In this document: positions 23,862-29,411 of the stretch, piece by piece
Numbering within the stretch: position 1 is the stretch's first letter
Layout of the letters: the number at the start of each line of letters is the position of its first letter
Origin: a virus
Direction: 5' to 3' (one strand)
IMG/VR virus record: IMGVR_UViG_3300009285_000849
Location: 1 to 29,752 of that record
DNA length: 29,752 nucleotides
Notes under the pieces: model-generated
Database searches by the model: none
Told to the model about the DNA's origin: nothing
Seen by the model: the letters and a program-made list of their open reading frames with translations, nothing else
Program-made: the position numbers and the translations under genes

Positions 23862-24061
23862 TCGACCGCATCGACGGGTACCTCTCAAAAATCGCGCAGA
23901 CCCGGGACCGCGAGGCCCTTGTCCTCTGCCTATCGACGGGCGAGTGGATACTCCGTCGGCCGGAGCATTTCGACATCGGCCTTGGCCTGGATTTCCGCGC
24001 GGCCCGGCCCGCCGTGCTGGCGTGGGTCCACGCCCAGGCAATCCCGGAGAGACCGCGCTGA
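23858..24061 (+). CDS. Small early protein of unknown function
   Basis: 67 residues; ATG at 23858 overlaps the preceding stop, and the following gene starts on the last base of its TGA. MIDRIDGYLSKIAQTRDREALVLCLSTGEWIL shows a helix then strands, ending with a short helix (RPAVLAWVHAQAI). A single cysteine and no zinc site. No family recognised. Confidence 0.65.
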   Translation: MIDRIDGYLSKIAQTRDREALVLCLSTGEWILRRPEHFDIGLGLDFRAARPAVLAWVHAQAIPERPR

Positions 24062-24279
24062 TGTCCTGTCCCTGCTACCAGGCCCCGAATCACTGTACTC
24101 CCGACCACAGAGGCCCGACCCGGTGCAAGGCATGCCTATTCTGGATGTGCCGGTTCAATCGCCGGACTCGGCGCGACATGTCGGCCCCGATGAGATCCAA
24201 TCCGGTCAGTCGGCGTATCGAGCGGGCGCGGAAGATCTCGGTACTGGAAAAATTCTGGAAGGAGCGCGATGGAAACTAA
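24061..24279 (+). CDS. Small Cys-rich basic protein
   Basis: 72 residues; its ATG shares one base with the previous TGA (TGATG). The N-terminal half has five or six cysteines (SCPCYQ, HCTPDH, RCKACLFWMC), enough for one or two zinc sites. The C-terminal half is strongly basic (RFNRRTRRDM; SRRIERARKI). That composition suits nucleic-acid binding. The next gene overlaps by 11 bases. Confidence 0.65.
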   Translation: MSCPCYQAPNHCTPDHRGPTRCKACLFWMCRFNRRTRRDMSAPMRSNPVSRRIERARKISVLEKFWKERDGN

Positions 24280-24454
24280 TATTTTTCAGTTGATGAAACA
24301 AAAGAAAACTTTTCAGTTGACGGAACAAGAGGTCGGTCAGGTCCTGGAATTGCTCTGCCCGAAATGCAAAGGGAAACTGAGAGAGCAGATAAATGCCGAT
24401 GTGTACATTTGCGCTAGATGCAATCGGGTCTATTTAATCTGGCCGCTGATATGA
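24269..24454 (+). CDS. Small zinc-ribbon protein, AT-richer than its neighbours
   Basis: 61 residues; the ATG at 24269 lies inside the previous gene. CPKCKGKL and ICARCNRVY give a complete four-Cys ribbon in the C-terminal half. The first 45 residues are Lys/Gln-rich. Two near-copies of a short FQL segment (bases about 24283-24322) suggest a small internal duplication. The DNA is AT-richer than that of the neighbours, a hint of separate origin. Function unknown. Confidence 0.65.
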   Translation: METNIFQLMKQKKTFQLTEQEVGQVLELLCPKCKGKLREQINADVYICARCNRVYLIWPLI

Positions 24455-24678
24455 TGTTTCGGACTCGGGTAAACTACATGAACTTCTCCAAGCGTCGGCG
24501 GCGCGGCTACAAGTGGGTGCGCGGACTCTGGCGCGGGTTCTGCCGATGCGGGCGATTGACGCTGATGCTACCCGGCTCTTTTAGGATAATCGAGAGGCCG
24601 GGGATAGACCACTTCTGCAATCCTCTTGAGGCTCCGGGCTCTGGGATGCAGTTGGTTTTTGGAGGGATAGGACGATGA
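24451..24678 (+). CDS. Small basic protein with a cysteine pair
   Basis: 75 residues from the ATG at 24451, overlapping the previous stop (ATGA). It is strongly basic at the start (MNFSKRRRRGYKWVRGLWRGF) and has a CRCGR zinc-like pair with a later HFC. The rest is hydrophobic and Gly-rich. Likely nucleic-acid or host-protein binding; not recognised. The next gene starts in its stop codon. Confidence 0.6.
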   Translation: MMFRTRVNYMNFSKRRRRGYKWVRGLWRGFCRCGRLTLMLPGSFRIIERPGIDHFCNPLEAPGSGMQLVFGGIGR

Positions 24679-25016
24679 GGCGATTTGATTGGAACGGAAC
24701 GCTGGCGATAAAGTATCGAGGCCATGACCTATCCGTAGTGGCTCGGGTAAATTACGATCCAGGCCAAGCATACGGCGACCCTTACCATTGCTACCCGCCG
24801 GAATCCGAAGTGGACATCATCGAGGTCAACGAGGTATGCCATGGCAGAACGCGAAAGCTCTCCGTGGAGTCAATGAACAAACTCGCTGAGCGAGAGGATT
24901 TCATCGAGGCCGTCATGAATACGGCCATCGAGGAGATGGATAATCGGCGGCAGGACCACGCCGAGGCCATCATGGACGAGCGCAGAGAGCGAGGATATTC
25001 TCATGGGAATAACTAA
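24675..25016 (+). CDS. Conserved-looking early phage protein of unknown function
   Basis: 113 residues. It opens with a beta-rich half (WNGTLAIKYRGHDLSVVARVNYDPGQAYGDPYHCYPPESEVDIIEV) and ends with a charged helical half (NKLAEREDFIEAVMNTAIEEMDNRRQDHAEAIMDERRE). The first part resembles small phage proteins of unknown role that I know only as hypothetical. It overlaps the preceding gene by four bases and the following one by 14. Confidence 0.7.
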   Translation: MRRFDWNGTLAIKYRGHDLSVVARVNYDPGQAYGDPYHCYPPESEVDIIEVNEVCHGRTRKLSVESMNKLAEREDFIEAVMNTAIEEMDNRRQDHAEAIMDERRERGYSHGNN

Positions 25017-25215
25017 GAAGCGCGACGAGGAAGTCCCTATCTCGACCTGGGCAACCGTTTTCCTGCTCCTGGCAAATCTCGTATTCATGGAGTGCATCTA
25101 CCTCCAAGTCCGGGATACGAAGAAGCTCCTACGCCAAGACCTGGACGCTTGCGGATTCCGGCTCGATGACGGGCTTGAGTGCCGGGAGTGGGCGAAGCCG
25201 GACCCAAGGAATTAA
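25003..25215 (+). CDS. Small single-pass membrane protein
   Basis: 70 residues. Residues about 14-34 (STWATVFLLLANLVFMECIYL) form one transmembrane helix. The N-terminus is charged and the C-terminal half is soluble and charged, with two cysteines. It might modify the host envelope or signal superinfection exclusion. Neither a lysis nor an exclusion family was recognised. A strong ribosome site for the next gene follows its stop. Confidence 0.65.
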   Translation: MGITKKRDEEVPISTWATVFLLLANLVFMECIYLQVRDTKKLLRQDLDACGFRLDDGLECREWAKPDPRN

Positions 25216-25226
25216 GGAGGACTGAA

Positions 25227-25412
25227 ATGGCTATAAAGACCCAGACGGGAATCAACGCACATTGTTCCAGATGCCTTCAAGAATCAAAGGTGTTCGCCGC
25301 GCATATCGGACGAACGCACAAGGACTGCAACACGATGCGGAAGAACGGAGAGAAACGCAACGGAGGAGATTGGGTAGTAGGGAATGTTCCAAAGCCGGAC
25401 CCGGTGAAATAA
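25227..25412 (+). CDS. Small zinc-finger protein
   Basis: 61 residues; the ATG at 25227 follows a strong AAGGAGG site, which decides the start over a longer in-frame ATG. HCSRCLQESKVFAAHIGRTHKDCN contains a CxxC and an HxxxxHxxC, enough for one zinc site. The tail is basic. Its stop shares a base with the next start (TAATG). Possible DNA-binding regulator; not recognised. Confidence 0.7.
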   Translation: MAIKTQTGINAHCSRCLQESKVFAAHIGRTHKDCNTMRKNGEKRNGGDWVVGNVPKPDPVK

Positions 25413-25585
25413 TGGACTGCTGGACCTGCAAGTATCAGCAAGTCGGAGGCTCGTCCTTCCTCGGGCTCTGTACTTTCTTCAAGGTCCACCGGGCGCAAGA
25501 GCCGAAGGAAATACCGATGACGCTTGTTGATGTCGGGTGCAAGTTCTTCGAGCAGAGAAAACAGGATGAAGAAAAAAAGGCTTGA
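25412..25585 (+). CDS. Small Cys-rich protein
   Basis: 57 residues, coupled to the previous gene by TAATG. Cysteines in CWTCKY, GLCTFFK and GCKFFE suit one zinc or an iron-sulfur site. The last 15 residues are Lys/Gln/Glu-rich. Its stop codon TGA lies inside the -35 box of the next promoter, so translation and the RNA gene that follows share bases. Function unknown. Confidence 0.65.
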   Translation: MDCWTCKYQQVGGSSFLGLCTFFKVHRAQEPKEIPMTLVDVGCKFFEQRKQDEEKKA

Positions 25586-25611
25586 CAATACCGGGATAGC
25601 TCTGGTAGACT
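25582..25611 (+). promoter_or_regulatory. Sigma-70 promoter of structured RNA 1, with A-rich upstream tract
   Basis: TTGACA (25582-25587), an 18-base spacer and TAGACT (25606-25611). GAAAAAAA directly upstream (25571-25578) resembles an UP element. The expected start is about 25618, at the first arm of the RNA. Confidence 0.7.
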
Positions 25612-25617
25612 TGGATC

Positions 25618-26040
25618 ATGCGTGGCGAGCAACAATCCAAGTCGTTTATCGCTTCGGGGTCCCTCAACGACTTGGTTGCGCGCCACGCTCCAAACCTGAG
25701 AGGGACCCCTTGCTTTATGCGCGTTCAGACCGTCGCGCAACCAAAAACCGGAAGACAGGTCCGGCCTACCGCGTGGCAGGAAATGGCGCTGATCTTGCAC
25801 CAGGGCATACGAGCATCCCTGGATGCGCTCCCCGAATACCCCGGCTCTGTGGTGACAACAACCGGGAATATGGGCGTGATGCGAAAGCATCTATCCGTGG
25901 CAAGGCTCACTTACTCAATCTCAGAGTAGGCAGAGGACAAGGGCACGGACGGAAGGAGCCTTCGGAGATTCAATCCGTTCTCTCGGGTAATACGCCCAAG
26001 GGAATGGTCAGGGATTAGATAGTCCGCTAGAGCGGAAGGA
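25618..26040 (+). ncRNA. Candidate structured RNA 1 (pseudoknotted, about 420 nt), or long leader of the RecT operon
   Basis: The stretch starts at its promoter and shows dense base pairing. The 5' end GCGTGGCG (25620-25627) pairs with CGCCACGC (25681-25688). Inside, CCAAGTCG (25637-25644) pairs with CGACTTGG (25668-25675). The loop of that helix contains GGGGTCCCTC (25656-25665), which pairs with GAGGGACCCC (25700-25709) outside the first helix: a pseudoknot. Further hairpins include TGCGCG/CGCGCA (about 25718-25739) and GATGC-GAAA-GCATC (25878-25891). The RecT gene starts at 26051 with its own ribosome site, so this may be a leader. An ATG at 25618 opens 103 codons; the product looks unlike a protein and its codons coincide with the helices. 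Confidence 0.6.
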
Positions 26041-26050
26041 GACTGAAAAA

Positions 26051-26974
26051 ATGGGAGAAGACAAGGCCGTATCGACGGAGGTCAGGCCGGAGAAGCCGAA
26101 GAACAACGGAGTGGCTTTGACGGGCGTGGGATTTCGGAGCCTAGTCCCGAAAGACTTCTCGGAGGCCGAGCACATCGCCATGGTCCTGGCTAAATCGGAC
26201 ATAGTGCCCAAGGAGTTCGTCGGGAAACCGGCGAACATCCTGCTGGCGATCATGTACGGAAACGAGATCGGCCTGGCTCCGGCCCAGGCGTTGCAGAACA
26301 TCATGGTGGTCAACGGCAGGCCGTCCATGTGGGGCGATGCGGTCCTGGGGAAGGTCAAGGCGTCCAGCGTCTACGAGGCCAGCCGGGACTCGTTCGACGA
26401 GAAGACCATGACGGCGACATTCTCGGTTAAGCGCAAGGGCGAGGACTGGCTCACTCGGACATTCTCGCAGGCCGACGCGGTGAAGGCAAACCTGTGGGGG
26501 AAGGCGGGGCCGTGGCAGGGATACCCGAAGCGGATGCTGTTCAACCGGGCGCGGGCCTGGGCGCTGCGGGATGCTTTCCCCGATGTTCTCAAGGGTCTGC
26601 GGATCGCGGAGGAGGAGCAGGACATCATCGAGGTCGTGCCCGTGACCGGCCAAGCGGACCAATTCGCCATGCCGACACCGAGGGCCGAGACTCAGACGGA
26701 GCAATCCAAGCCCGAGGAAACGGAGCAGGATCCGGCCCAAGCGCCAACCGACGGACCCAAGACCGTCCAGGGCGTCATCGAGAAGATGACGAAGTACGAC
26801 GGCGGTGCCTATCTCTACATCGACGGGGCGAAGTTCTACTCGGCAGACGAGTCCATCATCCACGCCGGTAGACTCGCCAAGGAGCAGGGGCGAAAGGTCG
26901 AAATCGCCTACGAGGATACCAAGGACGGTCATGTCATCTCGGAGGTCCGTCTGCTGGATCAGGAAAAGCCGTAG
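26051..26974 (+). CDS. RecT-like single-strand annealing protein with extra C-terminal domain
   Basis: 307 residues; ATG at 26051 with AAGGAG nine bases upstream. The N-terminal about 185 residues carry the RecT-family signature: AMVLAKSDIVPKEFVGKPANILLAIMYGNEIGLAPAQALQNIMVVNGRPSMWGDAVLGKVKAS, then RTFSQADAVKANLWGKAGPWQGYPKRMLFNRARAWALRDAFPDVLKGL. An acidic Pro/Glu-rich linker (about 200-240) leads to a small beta-rich C-terminal domain (VQGVIEKMTKYDGGAYLYIDGAKFYSADESII) that resembles an OB-like fold. It anneals complementary single strands during recombination with the exonuclease downstream. The RecT part is firm; the domain at the end is described, not identified. Confidence 0.85.
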   Translation: MGEDKAVSTEVRPEKPKNNGVALTGVGFRSLVPKDFSEAEHIAMVLAKSDIVPKEFVGKPANILLAIMYGNEIGLAPAQALQNIMVVNGRPSMWGDAVLGKVKASSVYEASRDSFDEKTMTATFSVKRKGEDWLTRTFSQADAVKANLWGKAGPWQGYPKRMLFNRARAWALRDAFPDVLKGLRIAEEEQDIIEVVPVTGQADQFAMPTPRAETQTEQSKPEETEQDPAQAPTDGPKTVQGVIEKMTKYDGGAYLYIDGAKFYSADESIIHAGRLAKEQGRKVEIAYEDTKDGHVISEVRLLDQEKP

Positions 26975-27022
26975 CCGCTGGACGCCCGCAGGGGGCCGGG
27001 TTATGTCCCCATAATTCTAATT

Positions 27023-27214
27023 ATGAAAAAGAAAACAAAGAAAGGGAAAGATATAACCAGCATGAATTCCCTAGCCGAATTGCTCCTGCATGGTGATTGG
27101 GTCTATTTGCGCGATAAACCTCTGCATCCATCAATAATCATGAACATGACTATGGCTACTGTAACTGGATTTGTTCTTAGAGGATTTATACGAGAATGCG
27201 AGCCATCGAAATAA
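27023..27214 (+). CDS. Small hypothetical protein in the recombination module
   Basis: 63 residues; ATG at 27023. No strong ribosome site is visible before it. The N-terminus is Lys-rich (MKKKTKKGKDI) and the rest is hydrophobic-polar (LAELLLHGDWVYLRDKPLHPS; NMTMATVTGFVLRGFIREC). The DNA is AT-richer than the surrounding genes. It overlaps the exonuclease gene by 19 bases. No family recognised. Confidence 0.55.
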   Translation: MKKKTKKGKDITSMNSLAELLLHGDWVYLRDKPLHPSIIMNMTMATVTGFVLRGFIRECEPSK

Positions 27215-27846
27215 AGAACCCGCAGGGCTTCACCTTCGACCCGGTTGGTCACATTTACCGAGTGGGGACTGTGGTGCGGCCGGGCATCAATGCGGTCCTG
27301 GAATCAGTAGGGCTAAGGCCATCGCTGAAGATGATTTCTCCGGAGGTCCTTGAGTTTGCACGAGGCCGGGGTCAGGCAATTCACGCCGTCTGCGAATTGT
27401 TCGACCGTGGACACCTAGGGAATTACGAGATCGACGACCGGACATTGCCATACCTGGAAGCCTGGAAGCTATTTCGCCAGGAGTGGAGCTTCGAGCCCGA
27501 GATAATCGAAACGCCCATGGCTCATCCTGTCTACCAATTCGCGGGTACGCCAGATCGGGCCGGGACAATCGAGGGGAAACCGTCAGTCGTCGAGATCAAG
27601 ACGGTGTCAGGAGATCCGATAAGGCCCGCCGATTGGGTAGGCTTGCAGCTCGCGGCCCAGGAAATGTTACTTTACGGATGCGCGGGATACGAAGTTTATA
27701 ATCGGATAGCCGTGTGCCTGGGCTCGAACGGGAAGTATGTCGCCCGGGAGTACACCGACTATACCGATAAGCAGTTATTTCTCGGCGCGGTCGGAATCGT
27801 AGGATGGAAGAACAATCACTATCGGGGGGAAAATGGAAGCCACTAG
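27196..27846 (+). CDS. PD-(D/E)XK exonuclease, RecT partner
   Basis: 216 residues; ATG at 27196 overlaps the end of the previous gene. Motifs in order: RGRGQAIHAVCELF (His63 helix), QFAGTPDRAG with Asp120, VVEIKTVSG with Glu133 and Lys135 (the D-ExK active site), and DWVGLQLAAQEML with Gln151. These are the marks of the PD-(D/E)XK exonuclease group (Cas4/YqaJ/lambda-exo relatives). It would chew one strand so that the RecT-like protein can bind and anneal. It is encoded two genes after RecT. The next gene starts 14 bases before its end. Confidence 0.8.
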   Translation: MRAIEIKNPQGFTFDPVGHIYRVGTVVRPGINAVLESVGLRPSLKMISPEVLEFARGRGQAIHAVCELFDRGHLGNYEIDDRTLPYLEAWKLFRQEWSFEPEIIETPMAHPVYQFAGTPDRAGTIEGKPSVVEIKTVSGDPIRPADWVGLQLAAQEMLLYGCAGYEVYNRIAVCLGSNGKYVAREYTDYTDKQLFLGAVGIVGWKNNHYRGENGSH

Positions 27847-28465
27847 CGAAGTCGGATTCTCGGACAAGATGCGCCGGGCTGTCGCACTCGCCAATGAAGT
27901 CAAGGCCCTGGTCATCAAGACGCCGCAGGACTACGCCCTGGCCGGAGAGAAGGAGGACGCCATCCGTGTACTTGAAAAGGAGCTTGAGATCGAGTATAAG
28001 GCGCATCCGGCCATAGTCGAAGCTAAGATTCTCCAAATCCAGAAGGGAGACATGGCCGACATCCTCAAGGGAGCGAGGATCGGGGTCAAGGCCAAGCGCA
28101 TCGCCTACGACGAAGCAGATGAGCGCAAGCGCCTGGAGGAACAGCGACGGCTCCAAGCGGAAGCGCAGAGGAAGGCCGACGAGGACGCGCTCAAGGCCGC
28201 TCTCGCCGCCGAGAAATCCGGCGACAAGAAATCCGCCGAGGCCATCATCCAGCAAGAGGTCATAGTCCCCACGGTCATCATCCCGAAGGACACCACGAAG
28301 GCGGGAGCGCCTGTCCGTGTGGTATGGTCCGCCGAGGTGCTTAACGAGAGCCTGATCCCGAGGAGATTCTTGATGAGCGACATGGTCAAGCTAAACGCGC
28401 AGGCCCGCATCGACAAGGAGAACACCGATATCCCCGGAGTCCGTGCCGTGTCGAGAAAGGTCTAA
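27833..28465 (+). CDS. Coiled-coil phage protein associated with the RecT/exonuclease module
   Basis: 210 residues. The first about 95 residues are helical (EVKALVIKTPQDYALAGEKEDAIRVLEKELEIEYKAHPAIVEAK). A long charged coiled coil follows (DEADERKRLEEQRRLQAEAQRKADEDALKAALAAE). The end has RVVWSAEVLNESLIPRRFLMSDMVKLNAQARIDKENTDIPGVRAVSRKV, which matches the C-terminal pattern of a phage protein family often encoded beside RecT and exonuclease genes. Function of that family is unknown to me; a scaffold for the recombinase is possible. Overlaps the exonuclease gene by 14 bases. Confidence 0.75.
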   Translation: MEATSEVGFSDKMRRAVALANEVKALVIKTPQDYALAGEKEDAIRVLEKELEIEYKAHPAIVEAKILQIQKGDMADILKGARIGVKAKRIAYDEADERKRLEEQRRLQAEAQRKADEDALKAALAAEKSGDKKSAEAIIQQEVIVPTVIIPKDTTKAGAPVRVVWSAEVLNESLIPRRFLMSDMVKLNAQARIDKENTDIPGVRAVSRKV

Positions 28466-28476
28466 AAAGAAAAGCC

Positions 28477-28505
28477 TTGACTATCGCATGACCGTCTGAT
28501 ATACT
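28477..28505 (+). promoter_or_regulatory. Sigma-70 promoter of structured RNA 2, with A-rich upstream tract
   Basis: TTGACT (28477-28482), a 17-base spacer and TATACT (28500-28505). AAAAAGAAAAG just upstream (28464-28474) resembles an UP element, as at the RNA 1 promoter. The expected start is about 28512, the base before the first arm. Confidence 0.8.
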
Positions 28506-28511
28506 GAGACC

Positions 28512-28910
28512 ATGAGCCCAAGGAGTTTTTTAATTTACGGTCGTCCGTGCCACGGAGGAATCTCCTTGGGCTCACACGGACGGCCCATTCTTTTGTATCT
28601 GGATGGGACGCCGGGTAGGCTCATGACCGACCCGGCCGATTTGAGGTCGCGGCGGCGCAGAAATGCGCTTGGTGATAACCGAGGTGGGGAAACGGGACAG
28701 AGCGAGGGAGTTATGACCCTCGAAGATCGTCCGGCCAGAACCCTCAGAAGCGTGTCATGTGCACCATAGGCCATGACCGCAGGCTGTGGACCCTGCCGCG
28801 ACCTCAAGCCCCCAAGCCCGGGGGTGGACCTGGGTACGGAATGCATATGAGCATTCGTGGCAAATATCGAAATCCCAGGCCGTCCGTGGAATCCTGACCA
28901 CGGACAATTT
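28512..28910 (+). ncRNA. Candidate structured RNA 2 (pseudoknotted, about 400 nt), or long leader of the downstream genes
   Basis: A 13-bp perfect helix (28513-28525 with 28562-28574) starts at the RNA 5' end. Inside its loop GGTCGTCCGTG (28539-28549) pairs with CACGGACGGCC (28575-28585) immediately after the helix, with one G-U: an H-type pseudoknot. Later helices: GCCGGGT/ACCCGGC (28610-28636), a 13-bp perfect long-range helix (28641-28653 with 28795-28807) enclosing GCGCA-GAAA-TGCGC (28655-28668), CTTGGT/ACCGAG (28668-28683) and CGAGGG/CCCTCG (28703-28722). GGGGG/CCCCC (28809-28824) and GAATGC/GCATTC (28839-28856) follow. An ATG at 28512 opens 85 codons, but the product is unlike any known protein. 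The next gene at 28927 has its own ribosome site. Confidence 0.65.
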
Positions 28911-28915
28911 AGGAT
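28882..28915 (+). promoter_or_regulatory. Hairpin before the 28927 gene whose loop can pair with the ribosome-site region
   Basis: GTCCGTGG (28882-28889) pairs perfectly with CCACGGAC (28898-28905). The loop contains ATCCT (28891-28895), complementary to AGGAT (28911-28915) in AGGATAGGAG just before the gene. This forms a small pseudoknot next to the translation start. There is no T-run, so it is not a classic terminator. Confidence 0.5.
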
Positions 28916-28926
28916 AGGAGTAGAAA

Positions 28927-29115
28927 ATGGAAAAGCCCAGAGTAAAATTAGTTGGTCAAGACGGAAATGTCTTTAACCTGCTTGGACTTTGCACAAAGGC
29001 CCTTAAGCGGGTTGGTCAACGACAGCAGGCAGATGAGTTGTCTGCTAAAGTTTTGGATTGCAAAAGTTACAGCCATGCATTGACTTTGATGATGGATTAT
29101 GTGAGGGCCGAATGA
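28927..29115 (+). CDS. Small conserved-type phage protein of unknown function
   Basis: 62 residues; ATG at 28927, AGGAG six bases upstream. RVKLVGQDGNVFNLLGLCTKALKRVGQRQQADEL resembles a widespread small phage/plasmid protein with a VxLVGxDGNxF start, seen by me as hypothetical. The second half is helical (AKVLDCKSYSHALTLMMDYV). AT-richer than most of the window. It is the first gene after structured RNA 2, and the following gene overlaps its stop. Confidence 0.75.
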   Translation: MEKPRVKLVGQDGNVFNLLGLCTKALKRVGQRQQADELSAKVLDCKSYSHALTLMMDYVRAE

Positions 29116-29411
29116 AAGACCTGGACAAGGCGTGGAAGAAGTATCTAAAGCTCATCTCTCAGGGCGACGCGCTCTACTTTCAGGGCGACGTGCTCCGCTC
29201 TCAGGGCAACGCGCTCTACTCTCAGGGCGACGCGCTCACCTCTCAGGGCAACGCGCTCACCTCTCAGGGCGACGCGCTCCGCTCTCAAGGCGACGCGCTC
29301 TACTCTCAGGGCGTCGCGCTCTGGAAAAAAGCAATAGCCCCCCTCACCTGCGAGTGGAAAGCGTGGGACCATTGCGTCCTGAGCGATGGGAGGGAGTTCA
29401 AGGCAAAATGA
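29112..29411 (+). CDS. Heptad-repeat protein (QGDALxS)
   Basis: 99 residues; ATG at 29112 overlaps the previous stop (ATGA). After an 11-residue charged start (KDLDKAWKKYL), eight 7-residue repeats (SQGDALY and variants) fill residues about 16-71, then a short charged tail with two cysteines. The 7-residue period with Ala-Leu at fixed positions predicts a long helix or helical bundle. The position after Leu changes among Tyr, Arg, Thr and Trp, which may alter a binding surface. Similar heptad proteins occur in phages without known function. The next gene starts inside its stop. Confidence 0.7.
   Translation: MKDLDKAWKKYLKLISQGDALYFQGDVLRSQGNALYSQGDALTSQGNALTSQGDALRSQGDALYSQGVALWKKAIAPLTCEWKAWDHCVLSDGREFKAK
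29157..29324 (+). repeat. 21-bp tandem repeat, eight units, within a gene
   Basis: Eight 21-bp units begin with TCTCAGGGC and code for SQGDALx. Codon-level similarity between units is high, including third positions, so the array is probably young. Length changes would stay in frame. Confidence 0.9.

Noticed and set aside
25524-26018. 164-codon plus-strand frame across RNA 1
   Set aside because: It starts inside a real small gene in another frame, runs through perfect inverted repeats and gives an Arg/Gly-rich product with no pattern.
26010-26040. Group I intron core: AGATAGTCC resembles a P7 element
   Set aside because: No matching partner element with proper spacing was found, there are no flanking exons of a broken gene, and RNA 2 lacks it.
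26141-26932. 263-codon minus-strand frame
   Set aside because: Antisense to the RecT-like gene. High GC content at third positions keeps the opposite strand open.
27596-28255. 219-codon minus-strand frame
   Set aside because: Shadow of the exonuclease and coiled-coil genes, both of which have clear family patterns.
29145-29372. Antisense heptad-like frame over the 21-bp repeats
   Set aside because: A 21-bp array gives repeated peptides in several frames. The plus-strand frame has the ATGA coupling to both neighbours, the antisense one has none.
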